Shown here: positions 52,518 through 61,578 of the stretch, piece after piece | How the letters are laid out: each line of letters opens with the position of its first letter | Numbering within the stretch: position 1 is the first letter of the stretch | NCBI RefSeq assembly: GCF_011801125.1 | Contig: NZ_CP046171.1 | Coordinates: forward strand, 6,572,001-6,636,000 | DNA from: Nocardia brasiliensis | GTDB lineage: Bacteria; Actinomycetota; Actinomycetes; Mycobacteriales; Mycobacteriaceae | Direction of reading: 5' to 3' | DNA: 64,000 bases | Translations under genes and position numbers: made by a program | Notes under the pieces: generated by a model | What the model was told of the DNA's origin: nothing | Databases searched by the model: none | The model's input: only the letters and a program-made list of their open reading frames with translations

Positions 52518-52555
52518 CAGCGAACCCGGGGCCGAGTCGGCACCCGGGTTCGCTG
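52518..52555 (-). terminator. Terminator after gpgS
   Basis: CAGCGAACCCGGG (52518-52530) pairs perfectly with CCCGGGTTCGCTG (52543-52555) around a 12-base loop, just beyond the gpgS stop. It separates the gpgS run from the paoABC-like promoter region; 52344-52517 holds no gene. Confidence 0.8.
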
Positions 52556-52579
52556 CGAGAACTCGGCGGGAATAGTGGT

Positions 52580-53533
52580 TCAGGCGGCAGCCCAGGCGGG
52601 GCGCAGCGTGTTCATCGGCGGACGATCGGCCAGCGACACCTCGGTGTGCTGCGCGGTGAAGGCGTCCCCGATCAGCGGGAACTGGGTGAGCGCGGCGCCG
52701 GAGTCCTGCACGCCGCTTCGGCCGAGCACGGTGCCGAGGATCTGCCTGCTCATCACGCCCAGGTCGGCCAGCGGCCGGTTGCGGTGCGTGCGCACGCCGA
52801 GGTTCACCTGGCCGATCGCGGATAGCCCGACCTGGTCGTAGGTGTCGAGCAGCAGCCCGATCTCCACGCCGTAGCCGGGGGCGAACGGGACCGCGGTGAG
52901 CAGTTCCCTGGTGCCCGCGTACTCGCCGCCCAGCGGTTGCAGCACCTGGGAGAGCTCGGGCCGCAGCGCGGCGAGCAACGGGCGGGCGACGAGTTCGGTG
53001 ACCCGGCCGCCGCCGTGCGCGTCCACCGCGCCGCCCTGGCGCAACGGCCTGCGGTAGTAGGCCTTGACCAGGTGCATGTCCTCGACGGTGAGCAGCGGCC
53101 CGAGCAGCTTGGGCACGAACGCCGGGTCGGGGTCGATCAGGTCGGAGTCGACGAAGGCGATGAGGTCGCCGCTGGTCACGGCCAGCGACCGCCACAGCAC
53201 CTCGCCCTTGCCCGGCACCGGGTCGAGTTCGGGCACCGCCTGCTCCCGCGTGATCACCTGCGCGCCCGCGGCGCGGGCCCGCTCGGCGGTGGCGTCGGTC
53301 GAGCCGGAGTCGAGCACGATCAGCTCGTCGACCAGGGTGCCGAGCAGCGGCCGGATGCTGGCCACCACGTCGGCGACGGTGTTCTCCTCGTTGAGCGCGG
53401 GCAGCACCACCGATACGGTGCGGTCCGCCTTGGCGGCGACGAGCTCGTCCACCGTCCAGTTCGGGGTGTCCCAGGTGTTCGTCGTGGCCCATGGCGGGCC
53501 GTATTCGCGGCTGTGGGGGTGGTGAAAGTTCAT
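52580..53533 (-). CDS. gpgS: Glucosyl-3-phosphoglycerate synthase
   Basis: 317 residues, GT-A fold, first step of methylglucose lipopolysaccharide synthesis (UDP-glucose + 3-phosphoglycerate). VSVVLPALNEENTVADVV, VLDSGSTDAT, the metal-binding FVDSDLIDPDP (DSD at 129-131), MHLVKAYYRRPL and QPLGGEYAGTRELL are present. ATG 53533 overlaps the folP2 stop by ATGA. It corresponds to Rv1208. In M. tuberculosis the Rv1209 and tagA genes follow; here they are about 17 kb away and inverted. Confidence 0.95.
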   Translation of the reverse strand: MNFHHPHSREYGPPWATTNTWDTPNWTVDELVAAKADRTVSVVLPALNEENTVADVVASIRPLLGTLVDELIVLDSGSTDATAERARAAGAQVITREQAVPELDPVPGKGEVLWRSLAVTSGDLIAFVDSDLIDPDPAFVPKLLGPLLTVEDMHLVKAYYRRPLRQGGAVDAHGGGRVTELVARPLLAALRPELSQVLQPLGGEYAGTRELLTAVPFAPGYGVEIGLLLDTYDQVGLSAIGQVNLGVRTHRNRPLADLGVMSRQILGTVLGRSGVQDSGAALTQFPLIGDAFTAQHTEVSLADRPPMNTLRPAWAAA

Positions 53534-54414
53534 ACCAAACCTCGCAGGGTGCGTGCTGGGGGCCGGATGCCCTGGATGGCGGCGATCATGTCCACTACCC
53601 GCCGGGTCGCGGCGACTTCGTGAACGCGGAAGACGCGGGCACCGGCGGCGGCCGACCATGCCGTTGCCGCCAATGTGCCCTCCAACCGCTCGGATAGATC
53701 GACACCTAGAGTCTCCCCGATGAAGTCCTTGTTGCTGAGGGCCATCAGGACCGGCCACCCGGTATTTACAAGAACGTCCACTCCGCGCAACAACTCGAGC
53801 CCGTGATAGGTGTTCTTGCCGAAATCGTGAGTCGGATCGATCAGAATCGAATCTTCGCGCACCCCCGCCGCGGCCGCGTGTTCGGCCGCACGCACCAGGG
53901 TGGCGGTCACTTCGGCCAGGATATCGGCGTAGCGGACCCGGTGCGGCCTGGTGCGCGGCACCGCGCCGCCGGTGTGGCTGCACACGATGCCGACGCCCTG
54001 TTCGGCGGCCACCGGCACCAGATCCGGGTCGGCGCCTGCCCAGGTGTCGTTGATCAGGTCCGCGCCCTCGCCCACCGCGGCCAGCGCCACCTCGGCGCGC
54101 CAGGTGTCGATGCTGATCAATAACTCCGGGAACTTCGCGCGGATGGCGGCGACGAACGGGACCACCCGCCGGGCTTCCTCCGCGGCGTCGACCAGCGACC
54201 CCGGCCCCGCCTTGACCCCGCCGATGTCGACGAGATCGGCGCCCTCGTCCACCGCGCGCAACACCGCGTCCATCGCGGCGGCATCGGTGAACGTGGCGCC
54301 CCGGTCGTAGAAGGAATCGGGGGTGCGGTTCACGATCGCCATGACCAGCGCCCGATCCGTCGCCACCGGCTTGCCGCACAAGGTCGGAAGAGGTGAAACG
54401 GCGGCGCTGAACAT
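53530..54414 (-). CDS. folP2: Dihydropteroate synthase homologue FolP2
   Basis: 294 residues, TIM barrel. MAIVNRTPDSFYDRGATF, ADLVDIGGVKAGPG, LISIDTWRAEVA, LINDTWAGADPDL, LIDPTHDFGKNTYHGLELLR, ALSNKDFIGETLG and FRVHEVAATR are close to dihydropteroate synthase. FolP2 proteins (Rv1207) lack demonstrated DHPS activity, so a role with gpgS in methylglucose lipopolysaccharide is as likely as folate synthesis. It overlaps gpgS by 4 bases and follows fadD6. Confidence 0.92.
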   Translation of the reverse strand: MFSAAVSPLPTLCGKPVATDRALVMAIVNRTPDSFYDRGATFTDAAAMDAVLRAVDEGADLVDIGGVKAGPGSLVDAAEEARRVVPFVAAIRAKFPELLISIDTWRAEVALAAVGEGADLINDTWAGADPDLVPVAAEQGVGIVCSHTGGAVPRTRPHRVRYADILAEVTATLVRAAEHAAAAGVREDSILIDPTHDFGKNTYHGLELLRGVDVLVNTGWPVLMALSNKDFIGETLGVDLSERLEGTLAATAWSAAAGARVFRVHEVAATRRVVDMIAAIQGIRPPARTLRGLV

Positions 54415-54476
54415 CCCCCGACTGTAGCCAGCGATCCCGTCCTCGGGTATTCAGGCCCGTGCCCGCGGCGGTCGGC

Positions 54477-56246
54477 TCAGCCCTTCGGGGCCTGGCCGGC
54501 GGCTACCTCCTCCGGGTATTCCGGATAGAAGGGGACGTAGCCCTTCGCACGGCCCGCGAGGACATAGAGGGCGTGATCGTCGTCGGGGGTGTAGCCCTGC
54601 TTGCGCAGTTCCACCTTGCGGCTCTTGAAGGTGGAGGTCTGTTCGAGTTCCTCGACCACCCGCACGAACAGCGGGACCGCGTAGCCGGGCAGCTGCCGGT
54701 AGGCGAGCTCGCCGAGCGCCGCCCCGTCGAACTCCGCGCCGGGACTCAGCGTCACCGCCGCCATGCCCGCCTTGCCGTCGGTACCCGGGATATCCACACC
54801 GTAGACAACCGCCTGCGAGATCGCGTCTGACCTGGTCAGCGCGGCCTCGACCTCGGTGGTCGCGACATTCTCGCCCTTCCAGCGGAAGGTGTCGCCGAGC
54901 CGGTCCACGAACGCGATGTGATGCCAGCCCTGATCGCGCACCAGGTCACCGGTGTCGAACCAGAGATCGCCCCGCTTGAAGCCGTCGCGCACCAGCTTCG
55001 CGTCGGAGGCCGCCTTGTCGGTGTAGCCGTCGAACGGCGACCGGTCGGTGATCTTCGACAGCAGCAGGCCGACCCCGCCGGTACCGACCCTGCGCAGTCG
55101 ACCGTTGCTGTCCCGCTTGGCTTTTCCGGTCTCGTCGTCGTAGTCGACCACGGCGTAGGGCAGCGGCCCGAAGCCCGCGGTGCGATCAACGCCGAACGCG
55201 TTGATGAAGGCGATATTGACCTCGCTCGCCCCGTAGAACTCGACGATCCTCTTGATCCCGAACCGCGTCTTGAACTCGTCCCACAGCTCCGGGCGCAGCC
55301 CGTTGCCGACGGCGAGCCGGACCTTGTGCCTGCGATCGGTCGCCTTCGGCGATTGGTTGAGCAGATACCGGCACAGCTCGCCGATATAGATGAACGCCGT
55401 CGCCTCTTCCCGGATGACCTCGTCCCAGAACCGCGACACCGAGAACTGCCTGCCGAGCGCGAACGTGGCGCCCGCGCTCAGCACCGCCGACAACGCGACG
55501 GTCAGCGCGTTGTTGTGATAGAGCGGCAGGCAGCAGTACAGCGTGTCGTTGCCGCGCAGGCGAATACCGAGCCCGCCGAGGCCGACCATGCTCTTGGTCC
55601 AGCGCAGATGCGTCATCACGCTGGCCTTCGGCAGGCCCGTGGTGCCGGAGGTGAAGATCAGGAAGGCCCGCTCCTTGGCGGTGATCCGCGCGCACACCGG
55701 CGGATCGCCGTCCGGCGCGTCCTGGGCCTCTGCCTGTAAATCCTTGCTGTACAGCACGTTGGACGGCGGCTCAGGCAGCGAGTCGAGCGCCTGCGCGCAT
55801 TCCTCGCCGACCACGTTCAGCACGCTGTTCAGCAGACCGAAGCTGTGCGCGAGCACTTGGTCGCGCTGGTGATGGTTGAGCAGGCCGACGGTGGCGCCCA
55901 GCTTCGCCGCGGCCAGCACCACGAACAGGGTCTGCGGCCGGTTGGTCATCAACACACCCACCACGTCACCGCGCCGCACCCCGCGCGCGGCGAGCACCGC
56001 GGCATACCGGTTCACCTCGTCGTTGGCCTGACGATAGGTGCAGCCCGCCCCCTCGAAGCGCAGGAAGATCCGGTTCGGATGCCGGTGCGCGGCGCGCTGG
56101 AAGTACAGCCCCACCGAGGATTTGGCGTCCGGCCCGACCAGCATGCCCGGCGCGTTGCGCAGCATGCCCGGCGCGTCGAGCGCCATCGCGGGAAGATTTT
56201 TGGCCAGGTCTAGCAAACTCACCGTCGAACGACCGTCGGAACTCAC
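54477..56246 (-). CDS. fadD6: FATP-type acyl-CoA synthetase FadD6
   Basis: 589 residues. The AMP-binding loop FLIFTSGTTGLPKASVMTH, VEFYGASEVN, FDTGDLVRDQGWHHIAFVDRLGDTFRWKGENVATTEVEAAL and the C-terminal TFKSRKVELRKQGY define very-long-chain/FATP-like ligases. It corresponds to Rv1206. GTG 56246 is preceded by GGAGAG. A short internal repeat (DAPGMLRNAPGMLVG) occurs in the N-terminus. It is probably cotranscribed with folP2 and gpgS. Confidence 0.93.
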   Translation of the reverse strand: MSSDGRSTVSLLDLAKNLPAMALDAPGMLRNAPGMLVGPDAKSSVGLYFQRAAHRHPNRIFLRFEGAGCTYRQANDEVNRYAAVLAARGVRRGDVVGVLMTNRPQTLFVVLAAAKLGATVGLLNHHQRDQVLAHSFGLLNSVLNVVGEECAQALDSLPEPPSNVLYSKDLQAEAQDAPDGDPPVCARITAKERAFLIFTSGTTGLPKASVMTHLRWTKSMVGLGGLGIRLRGNDTLYCCLPLYHNNALTVALSAVLSAGATFALGRQFSVSRFWDEVIREEATAFIYIGELCRYLLNQSPKATDRRHKVRLAVGNGLRPELWDEFKTRFGIKRIVEFYGASEVNIAFINAFGVDRTAGFGPLPYAVVDYDDETGKAKRDSNGRLRRVGTGGVGLLLSKITDRSPFDGYTDKAASDAKLVRDGFKRGDLWFDTGDLVRDQGWHHIAFVDRLGDTFRWKGENVATTEVEAALTRSDAISQAVVYGVDIPGTDGKAGMAAVTLSPGAEFDGAALGELAYRQLPGYAVPLFVRVVEELEQTSTFKSRKVELRKQGYTPDDDHALYVLAGRAKGYVPFYPEYPEEVAAGQAPKG

Positions 56247-56276
56247 AATCCCGCTCTCCTCATGAAAAACCGGTGC

Positions 56277-56822
56277 TCACGCCTCCAGCGCCGCGAAGGC
56301 GGAGGGTATGTCGGTGACCACGGTGACGCGGTCCATCGCGGGCTGAGGCACGAACTTACGGTCGTAGAGTTCGTCGAGCCACTGGAACAGGCCTCGGTAG
56401 AAGCCGTCCGGGTCCAGCACCACCACGGGCTTATTGTGCTGTCCCAGATAGCCTCCGGTCCAGGTTTCGAAGAACTCTTCCAGCGTGCCGATGCCGCCGG
56501 GCAGGGTCAGGAAGGCGTCCGCGCGATCCTCCATGATCTGCTTGCGCTGGCGCATGGTGTCGGTGACGACCAGTTCGTCGGCGTCGACATCGGCGACCTC
56601 GCGGTGCACCAGATGCTTCGGGATCACCCCGATGGTGTTCGCGCCGCCGGTCCGCGCCGCCGTCGCGATCGCGCCCATCATCGACACGTTGCCGCCACCG
56701 GAGACCAATTGCCAACCGCGCCGGGCGATCTCGGACCCGACCGCGGTGGCCAGATCCAGGTAGACGGGATTGACGGTGCTCGCGGAGCAGTAGACGCAGA
56801 CGGCGAAGGGCTGTCCGCTCAC
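56277..56822 (-). CDS. LOG family protein (cytokinin riboside phosphoribohydrolase type)
   Basis: About 181 residues. AVCVYCSASTVNPVYLDLATAVGSEIARRGWQLVSGGGNVSMMG, TDTMRQRKQIMEDRADAFLTLPGGIGTLEEFFETWT contain the PGGxGT phosphate-binding motif and the conserved Arg/Lys pair of LOG enzymes. In M. tuberculosis Rv1205 makes cytokinins. GTG 56822 overlaps the upstream gene's stop by GTGA; GTG 56825 is an alternative. Confidence 0.92.
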   Translation of the reverse strand: MSGQPFAVCVYCSASTVNPVYLDLATAVGSEIARRGWQLVSGGGNVSMMGAIATAARTGGANTIGVIPKHLVHREVADVDADELVVTDTMRQRKQIMEDRADAFLTLPGGIGTLEEFFETWTGGYLGQHNKPVVVLDPDGFYRGLFQWLDELYDRKFVPQPAMDRVTVVTDIPSAFAALEA

Positions 56823-57628
56823 CACTGGTCCTCCGTGCCGATCGCATCCGCCGCGCCGCCGGACTCGGCGTTGGACAGGATGATCTGCACGACCTCCTCC
56901 ACGCTGTCGGTCACGTGGATCAGGCCGAGGTCACCGGGTGAGATCTTGCCGGAACCGCCGAGCGAGTCCCGGATCCAGTCGACCAGCCCGGCCCAGTACC
57001 TGCTGCCGAACAGGATGATCGGGAAACGGGTGATCTTACGGGTCTGCACCAGGGTGAGCGCCTCGAACAGCTCGTCCAGGGTGCCGAACCCGCCGGGCAG
57101 GCAGATGAAGGCCTCCGAGTACTTCACGAACATCGTCTTGCGGACGAAGAAGTAGCGGAAGTTGATGCCCAGATCGACCCAGTCGTTGAGGCTCTGCTCG
57201 AACGGCAGCTCGATGCCGAGGCCGATCGAATAGCCGCCCGCCTCGCACGCGCCCCGGTTGACCGCCTCCATCGCGCCGGGACCGCCGCCGGTGATCACCG
57301 CGAAACCGGCCCGCGCCAGCGCGGCGCCGATGGCGAGGCCCGCCTGGTACTCGGGATGGTCCGGCTGGGTCCGCGCCGAACCGAACACCGTGACCGCGCG
57401 CGGCACCTCGGCTAGCGCGCCGAACCCCTCGACGAACTCGGCTTGGATGCGCAGCACCCGCCACGGATCGGTATGCACCCAGTCGGTGTCGCCGCGGCGG
57501 TCGAGCAGGTTGCGGTCGGCATTGCCGACCTCGCTCGCGCGCTCGCGCCGGAACATGACCGGTCCGCGGAACTTGGCTGTCGACTTCGGCTTGTTGGCAA
57601 CCTCGCGGTCAGCGGCGTCGGTGGACAT
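56819..57628 (-). CDS. Second LOG/TIGR00730-type protein, longer form
   Basis: 269 residues from ATG 57628. AVTVFGSARTQPDHPEYQAGLAIGAALARAGFAVITGGGPGAMEAVNRGACEAGG, NFRYFFVRKTMFVKYSEAFICLPGGFGTLDELFEALTLVQT give the LOG fold with an extra N-terminal segment of about 80 residues. These longer proteins are usually nucleoside 5'-monophosphate phosphoribohydrolases. It overlaps the shorter LOG gene by 4 bases. Confidence 0.9.
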   Translation of the reverse strand: MSTDAADREVANKPKSTAKFRGPVMFRRERASEVGNADRNLLDRRGDTDWVHTDPWRVLRIQAEFVEGFGALAEVPRAVTVFGSARTQPDHPEYQAGLAIGAALARAGFAVITGGGPGAMEAVNRGACEAGGYSIGLGIELPFEQSLNDWVDLGINFRYFFVRKTMFVKYSEAFICLPGGFGTLDELFEALTLVQTRKITRFPIILFGSRYWAGLVDWIRDSLGGSGKISPGDLGLIHVTDSVEEVVQIILSNAESGGAADAIGTEDQW

Positions 57629-57718
57629 GCGATCCAAACTACCGGCAGGTTGTCGAGGCAACCGACCCGAGCCGGGAAGCTCACCCGCTTTTCGCCGGGA
57701 ATTCCGGTGCCGGTCGAT

Positions 57719-58831
57719 TCAGTCCGCGTCCTGCCGGTTTCCAGTGAGGTAGGCGCGCAGCATGGCGGTGACCGCGGTGATCTGGTCGACCGGGACGTGC
57801 TCGTCGCGCTTGTGCGCGAGATTGGGATCGCCGGGACCGAAGTTCACCGCGGGGATGCCGCGGGCCGCGAACCGGGCGACATCGGTCCAGCCGTACTTGG
57901 CGCGCACCCCGCCGCCGCCATGGTTGTGCACCGAGGCGATCAGGTCCTTCGCGGCCGGCGCGGTCAGGCCGGGCAGCGCGCCAGGAGCCGAGTCCGTCAC
58001 CTCGAAGCTCACGTCCAGGCCGGCGAAGACCTCGTGCACGTGCTCGATCGCCTGCTCGACCGTGCGGTCCGGCGCGAAACGGAAGTTCACGTCCACCTCG
58101 GCGGCGTCGGGCACCACATTGCCCGCCACCCCGCCCGCGACGCGCACCGCGGACAACCCCTCGCGGTAGACACAGCCGTCGATGTCGACCTCGCGGGCCC
58201 GATACTCGGCGAGCCGGTGCAGGACCGGCGCGAGACGGTGAATCGCGTTGTCGCCGAGCCACGCCCGCGCCGAATGCGCGCGCACGCCCGCCGTCGACAG
58301 CCGAACCCGCAGCGTCCCTTGGCAACCCGCCTCGATCCAACCGCCGGAGGGTTCGCCGAGCACGGCCAGATCGCCGTCCAGCCACTGCGGCAGCTCCCGT
58401 TCGATATGCCCGAGTCCGTTGAACTCCGAGGCGATCTCCTCGCAGTCGTAGAAGATCAGGGTCAGCTCGTGCACCGGCTCGGCGACCGTCGCGGCCAGGT
58501 GCAGGAACACCGCGTCCCCGGACTTCATGTCCACCGCCCCGCAGCCGAACAGCACCCGCTCGCCCGCATCGTTCACCGCGAAATGGCTCGGGACATTGTC
58601 GGCGATCGGCACCGTGTCCAGGTGCCCGGCCAGCACCACCCGCGTGGGCAGGCCCCGATTCGTGCGCGCCAGCACCACATTGCCGTGCCTGCGCACCTCG
58701 AACCCCGTCGTCTGCTCGCGCAACGCCCGCTCGACGAGATCGGTGATCACCGCCTCGTCCCGCGACACACTCGGAATATCCACCAGAGCTTGGGTCAGCG
58801 CGATCGGGTCCGCCCGCAGATCAAGGGTCAC
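57719..58831 (-). CDS. dapE: Succinyl-diaminopimelate desuccinylase
   Basis: 370 residues, M20 dinuclear zinc hydrolase of the lysine/diaminopimelate pathway. Zinc ligands: His70 (LAGHLDTVP), Asp101 (GAVDMKSG), Glu131/132 (YDCEEIASE), and the C-terminal [18 protein letters not shown]-like dimerisation sequence ([14 protein letters not shown]) lies in the lid domain. GTG 58831 is the start. It is divergent from dapD, the preceding step but one; the 125-base gap holds both promoters. It corresponds to Rv1202. Confidence 0.94.
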   Translation of the reverse strand: MTLDLRADPIALTQALVDIPSVSRDEAVITDLVERALREQTTGFEVRRHGNVVLARTNRGLPTRVVLAGHLDTVPIADNVPSHFAVNDAGERVLFGCGAVDMKSGDAVFLHLAATVAEPVHELTLIFYDCEEIASEFNGLGHIERELPQWLDGDLAVLGEPSGGWIEAGCQGTLRVRLSTAGVRAHSARAWLGDNAIHRLAPVLHRLAEYRAREVDIDGCVYREGLSAVRVAGGVAGNVVPDAAEVDVNFRFAPDRTVEQAIEHVHEVFAGLDVSFEVTDSAPGALPGLTAPAAKDLIASVHNHGGGGVRAKYGWTDVARFAARGIPAVNFGPGDPNLAHKRDEHVPVDQITAVTAMLRAYLTGNRQDAD

Positions 58832-58956
58832 ACCCCCACCCTACGACCGCACCCCACCCCCCACTCCCGCACCGGGCGGGTGTCCGGTTTCGGGATGTGG
58901 GGCGGGGCGGGAGGAGGGTCACCGTTGGCGGCAAAGGGTCGGTAACCTCTGTGGAC

Positions 58957-59904
58957 GTGAGTACTCAGGGAGCAGCAGCAGTCGGTATCGCCAACGTGAC
59001 CGCGGACGGGACCGTCCTGGACACCTGGTACCCGAATCCGGAGCTCGGCGCGTTCGCCGAGACCGGCACCAAACGGCTGGACGAGGCGCCGGCCGAATAC
59101 GCGGCGCTGCTCGGTTTCGACGAGGCGCGCGGGGTCGACGTGGTCGCGGTGCGTACCACGATCGCCGACCTGTCCGCCGCGCCGGTCGACGCGCACGACG
59201 TCTACCTGCGCCTGCACCTGCTCTCCCATCGCCTGGTCCGCCCGCACGAGGTGAGCCTGGACGGACAGTTCGGCCTGCTCAGCAACGTGGTGTGGACCAA
59301 CCACGGCCCCGCCGCGGTGGAGGGCTTCGAGGCCACCCGCGCCAAGCTGCGCGCCCGCGGCCCGGTCACCGTGTACAGCGTCGACAAGTTCCCGCGCATG
59401 GTCGACTACGTGGTGCCCTCCGGTGTGCGCATCGGCGACGCGGACCGGGTCCGCCTCGGCGCGCACCTGGCCGCGGGCACCACCGTCATGCACGAGGGCT
59501 TCGTCAACTTCAACGCGGGCACCCTGGGCAACTCCATGGTCGAGGGCCGCATCTCGGCAGGCGTTGTGGTCGGCGACGGCTCCGATATCGGGGGCGGCGC
59601 GTCCATCATGGGCACCCTGTCCGGCGGCGGCACCACCGTCATCTCGATCGGCGAGCGTTCGCTGCTCGGCGCGAACGCCGGCGTCGGCATCCCGCTCGGC
59701 GACGACTGCGTCGTCGAGGCGGGCCTCTACGTCACCGCGGGCACCAAGGTCACCGGCCCGGACGGCACCGTCGTCAAGGCCAGCACGCTCAGCGGACAGA
59801 ACAACCTGCTGTTCCGCCGCAACTCCGTCACCGGCGCGGTGGAAGTGGTGCCGCACAAGGGCACCGGCGTCGAACTCAACGCCGCCCTGCACGCCAACGA
59901 CTGA
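58957..59904 (+). CDS. dapD: Tetrahydrodipicolinate N-succinyltransferase
   Basis: 315 residues from GTG 58957 ([30 protein letters not shown], matching the mycobacterial start). A left-handed beta helix ([70 protein letters not shown]) identifies the succinyl-CoA-dependent trimeric enzyme of diaminopimelate synthesis. The N-terminal alpha/beta part ([36 protein letters not shown]) is the actinobacterial form. It corresponds to Rv1201c. Confidence 0.95.
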   Translation: MSTQGAAAVGIANVTADGTVLDTWYPNPELGAFAETGTKRLDEAPAEYAALLGFDEARGVDVVAVRTTIADLSAAPVDAHDVYLRLHLLSHRLVRPHEVSLDGQFGLLSNVVWTNHGPAAVEGFEATRAKLRARGPVTVYSVDKFPRMVDYVVPSGVRIGDADRVRLGAHLAAGTTVMHEGFVNFNAGTLGNSMVEGRISAGVVVGDGSDIGGGASIMGTLSGGGTTVISIGERSLLGANAGVGIPLGDDCVVEAGLYVTAGTKVTGPDGTVVKASTLSGQNNLLFRRNSVTGAVEVVPHKGTGVELNAALHAND

Positions 59905-59913
59905 CCCCACCCG

Positions 59914-59939
59914 CCTGCGGTCGCACCGGCCACCGCAGG
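59914..59939. terminator. Bidirectional terminator between dapD and the FadD36-like gene
   Basis: CCTGCGGT and ACCGCAGG form an 8-bp stem around a 10-base loop, extendable with flanking CACC/GGTGG pairs. It lies in the 39-base gap between convergent genes. Confidence 0.6.
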
Positions 59940-59943
59940 TGGT

Positions 59944-61371
59944 TCAGGTGAGGCGCTTTTTCTGGACCTTGCCCATCGCGTTGCGGGGGAGGCTTTCGAC
60001 GAGGCGGACCTCGCGGGGGCGTTTGTGGACCGAAAGTTGTTCGGCTACATAGGCGATCAAGTCCGCAGGCAGCGTTTCCGGAGTGGGGACGCGAGGGACG
60101 ACGAAGGCGACAATGCGCTGGCCGAGGTCCGGATCGGGTAGGCCTGCCACCGCTACCTCGGCGACGCCGGGATGGCCGAGCAGCACGGTCTCCACCTCGC
60201 CCGCGCCGATGCGGTAGCCGCCGGACTTGATGAGATCCACCGACTCGCGGCCGACGATGCGGTGGAAGCCGTCGGCGTCGATGGCGGCGACGTCGCCGGT
60301 CTTGAACCAGCCGTCCTCGGTCCAGCTCTCGGCGGTCGCTTCGGCACGGTTCAGGTAGCCGTCGAACAGCATCGGGCCGCGCACCTGCAGCGCGCCGATG
60401 CTTTCCCCGTCGTGGGCGACCTCGCCGCCCGCCTCGTCGCGCAGCCGCGTCCGCACGCCGCGCACCGCGGTGCCGACCCAGCCGGGGCGGCGCTCGCCGT
60501 CGGCCCTGGTGGACAGGGTGATCATGGTTTCGCTCATCCCGTAACGCTCGATGGGCGCGTGACCGGTCAGTTCGCGCAGCTTCTCGAACACCGGGACGGG
60601 CAGCGGCGCGCTGCCCGAGACGAGCAGCCGGGCGGCAGCCAGTTCCTTTGCCGCCGCGGGGTCTTCGACGACTCGCGACCACACGGTCGGCACGCCGAAG
60701 TACAGGGTGCCGTGCGCGGCGGCGTAGGCCTGCGGGGTCGGCTTGCCGGTGTGCACCAGCGGGCTGCCCACCCGCAACGGACCGAGCAGCCCGAGGATCA
60801 GTCCGTGCACGTGGAACAGCGGAAGTCCGTGCACCAGAGTGTCGTTCGCGGTCCACGCCCACGCATCGGCGAGCGCGTCGAGCCCGGCGGCGATGGCGCC
60901 GCGACTCAACAGCACCCCCTTCGGCAGACCGGTGGTGCCGGAGGTGTAGAGCACGAAAGCCGTTGCCGCCGGGTCGGGTTCGGGATAGGTGTGCCACGAC
61001 CTGGCGTGCACCCGGACCGGAACCACCGGAAGTTCGCTGCCCTCGGGCGCCTTGCCGAGCCACGCCTGCGCGCCGGAGTCGGCCAGGATGTGCGCGAGTT
61101 CGGCGGTACCCGAGTCCGGCGGCACCGGCACCACGGTCACCCCCGCGATCAGACAGCCCACCACGGCGAGCACGGTGTCGACGGTCGGTTCGGCCAGCAC
61201 GGCGACCCGGTCGGCCCTGGCGACCCGTTCCGCCACCGAGGTCGCGGCGCCGAGCAGATCACTGCGCGACAGCGTCACCCCGTCGATGGTGACGGCATTC
61301 GGGATGTCCGCGCCGCCTGCGACGGCGAGCGGGTGCAGGGAGCGGAGCAACAGCGGCGGACCGAACGACAT
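59944..61371 (-). CDS. Acyl-CoA synthetase, FadD36/MatB-like
   Basis: 475 residues, shorter than ordinary FadD. AFVLYTSGTTGLPKGVLLSRGA, HGLPLFHVHGLILGLLGPL, ERYGMSETMI, WFKTGDVAAIDADGFHRIVGRESVDLIKSGGYRIGAGEVE and the C-terminal LPRNAMGKVQKK fit the malonyl-CoA synthetase/FadD36 clade (Rv1193). It would activate short or dicarboxylic acids. It converges on dapD. Confidence 0.9.
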   Translation of the reverse strand: MSFGPPLLLRSLHPLAVAGGADIPNAVTIDGVTLSRSDLLGAATSVAERVARADRVAVLAEPTVDTVLAVVGCLIAGVTVVPVPPDSGTAELAHILADSGAQAWLGKAPEGSELPVVPVRVHARSWHTYPEPDPAATAFVLYTSGTTGLPKGVLLSRGAIAAGLDALADAWAWTANDTLVHGLPLFHVHGLILGLLGPLRVGSPLVHTGKPTPQAYAAAHGTLYFGVPTVWSRVVEDPAAAKELAAARLLVSGSAPLPVPVFEKLRELTGHAPIERYGMSETMITLSTRADGERRPGWVGTAVRGVRTRLRDEAGGEVAHDGESIGALQVRGPMLFDGYLNRAEATAESWTEDGWFKTGDVAAIDADGFHRIVGRESVDLIKSGGYRIGAGEVETVLLGHPGVAEVAVAGLPDPDLGQRIVAFVVPRVPTPETLPADLIAYVAEQLSVHKRPREVRLVESLPRNAMGKVQKKRLT

Positions 61372-61578
61372 TCGCCCAAACTACTGCGCCGCACCCCGCC
61401 GCAGCGGCACCGGGCGCGAACCCCGATGTGACGGATGACACACAATCATGGCGGGCCTGCTCGCCTGCGACGGACACGAGTTCGCCACGACGGCATGTCA
61501 CGCCCGTCCGCACGGTCCGCACGGTGTTATCTCGACGGAGACGGGCATACCGCGCGAAGGGCACGGCAAGGAGAACTC

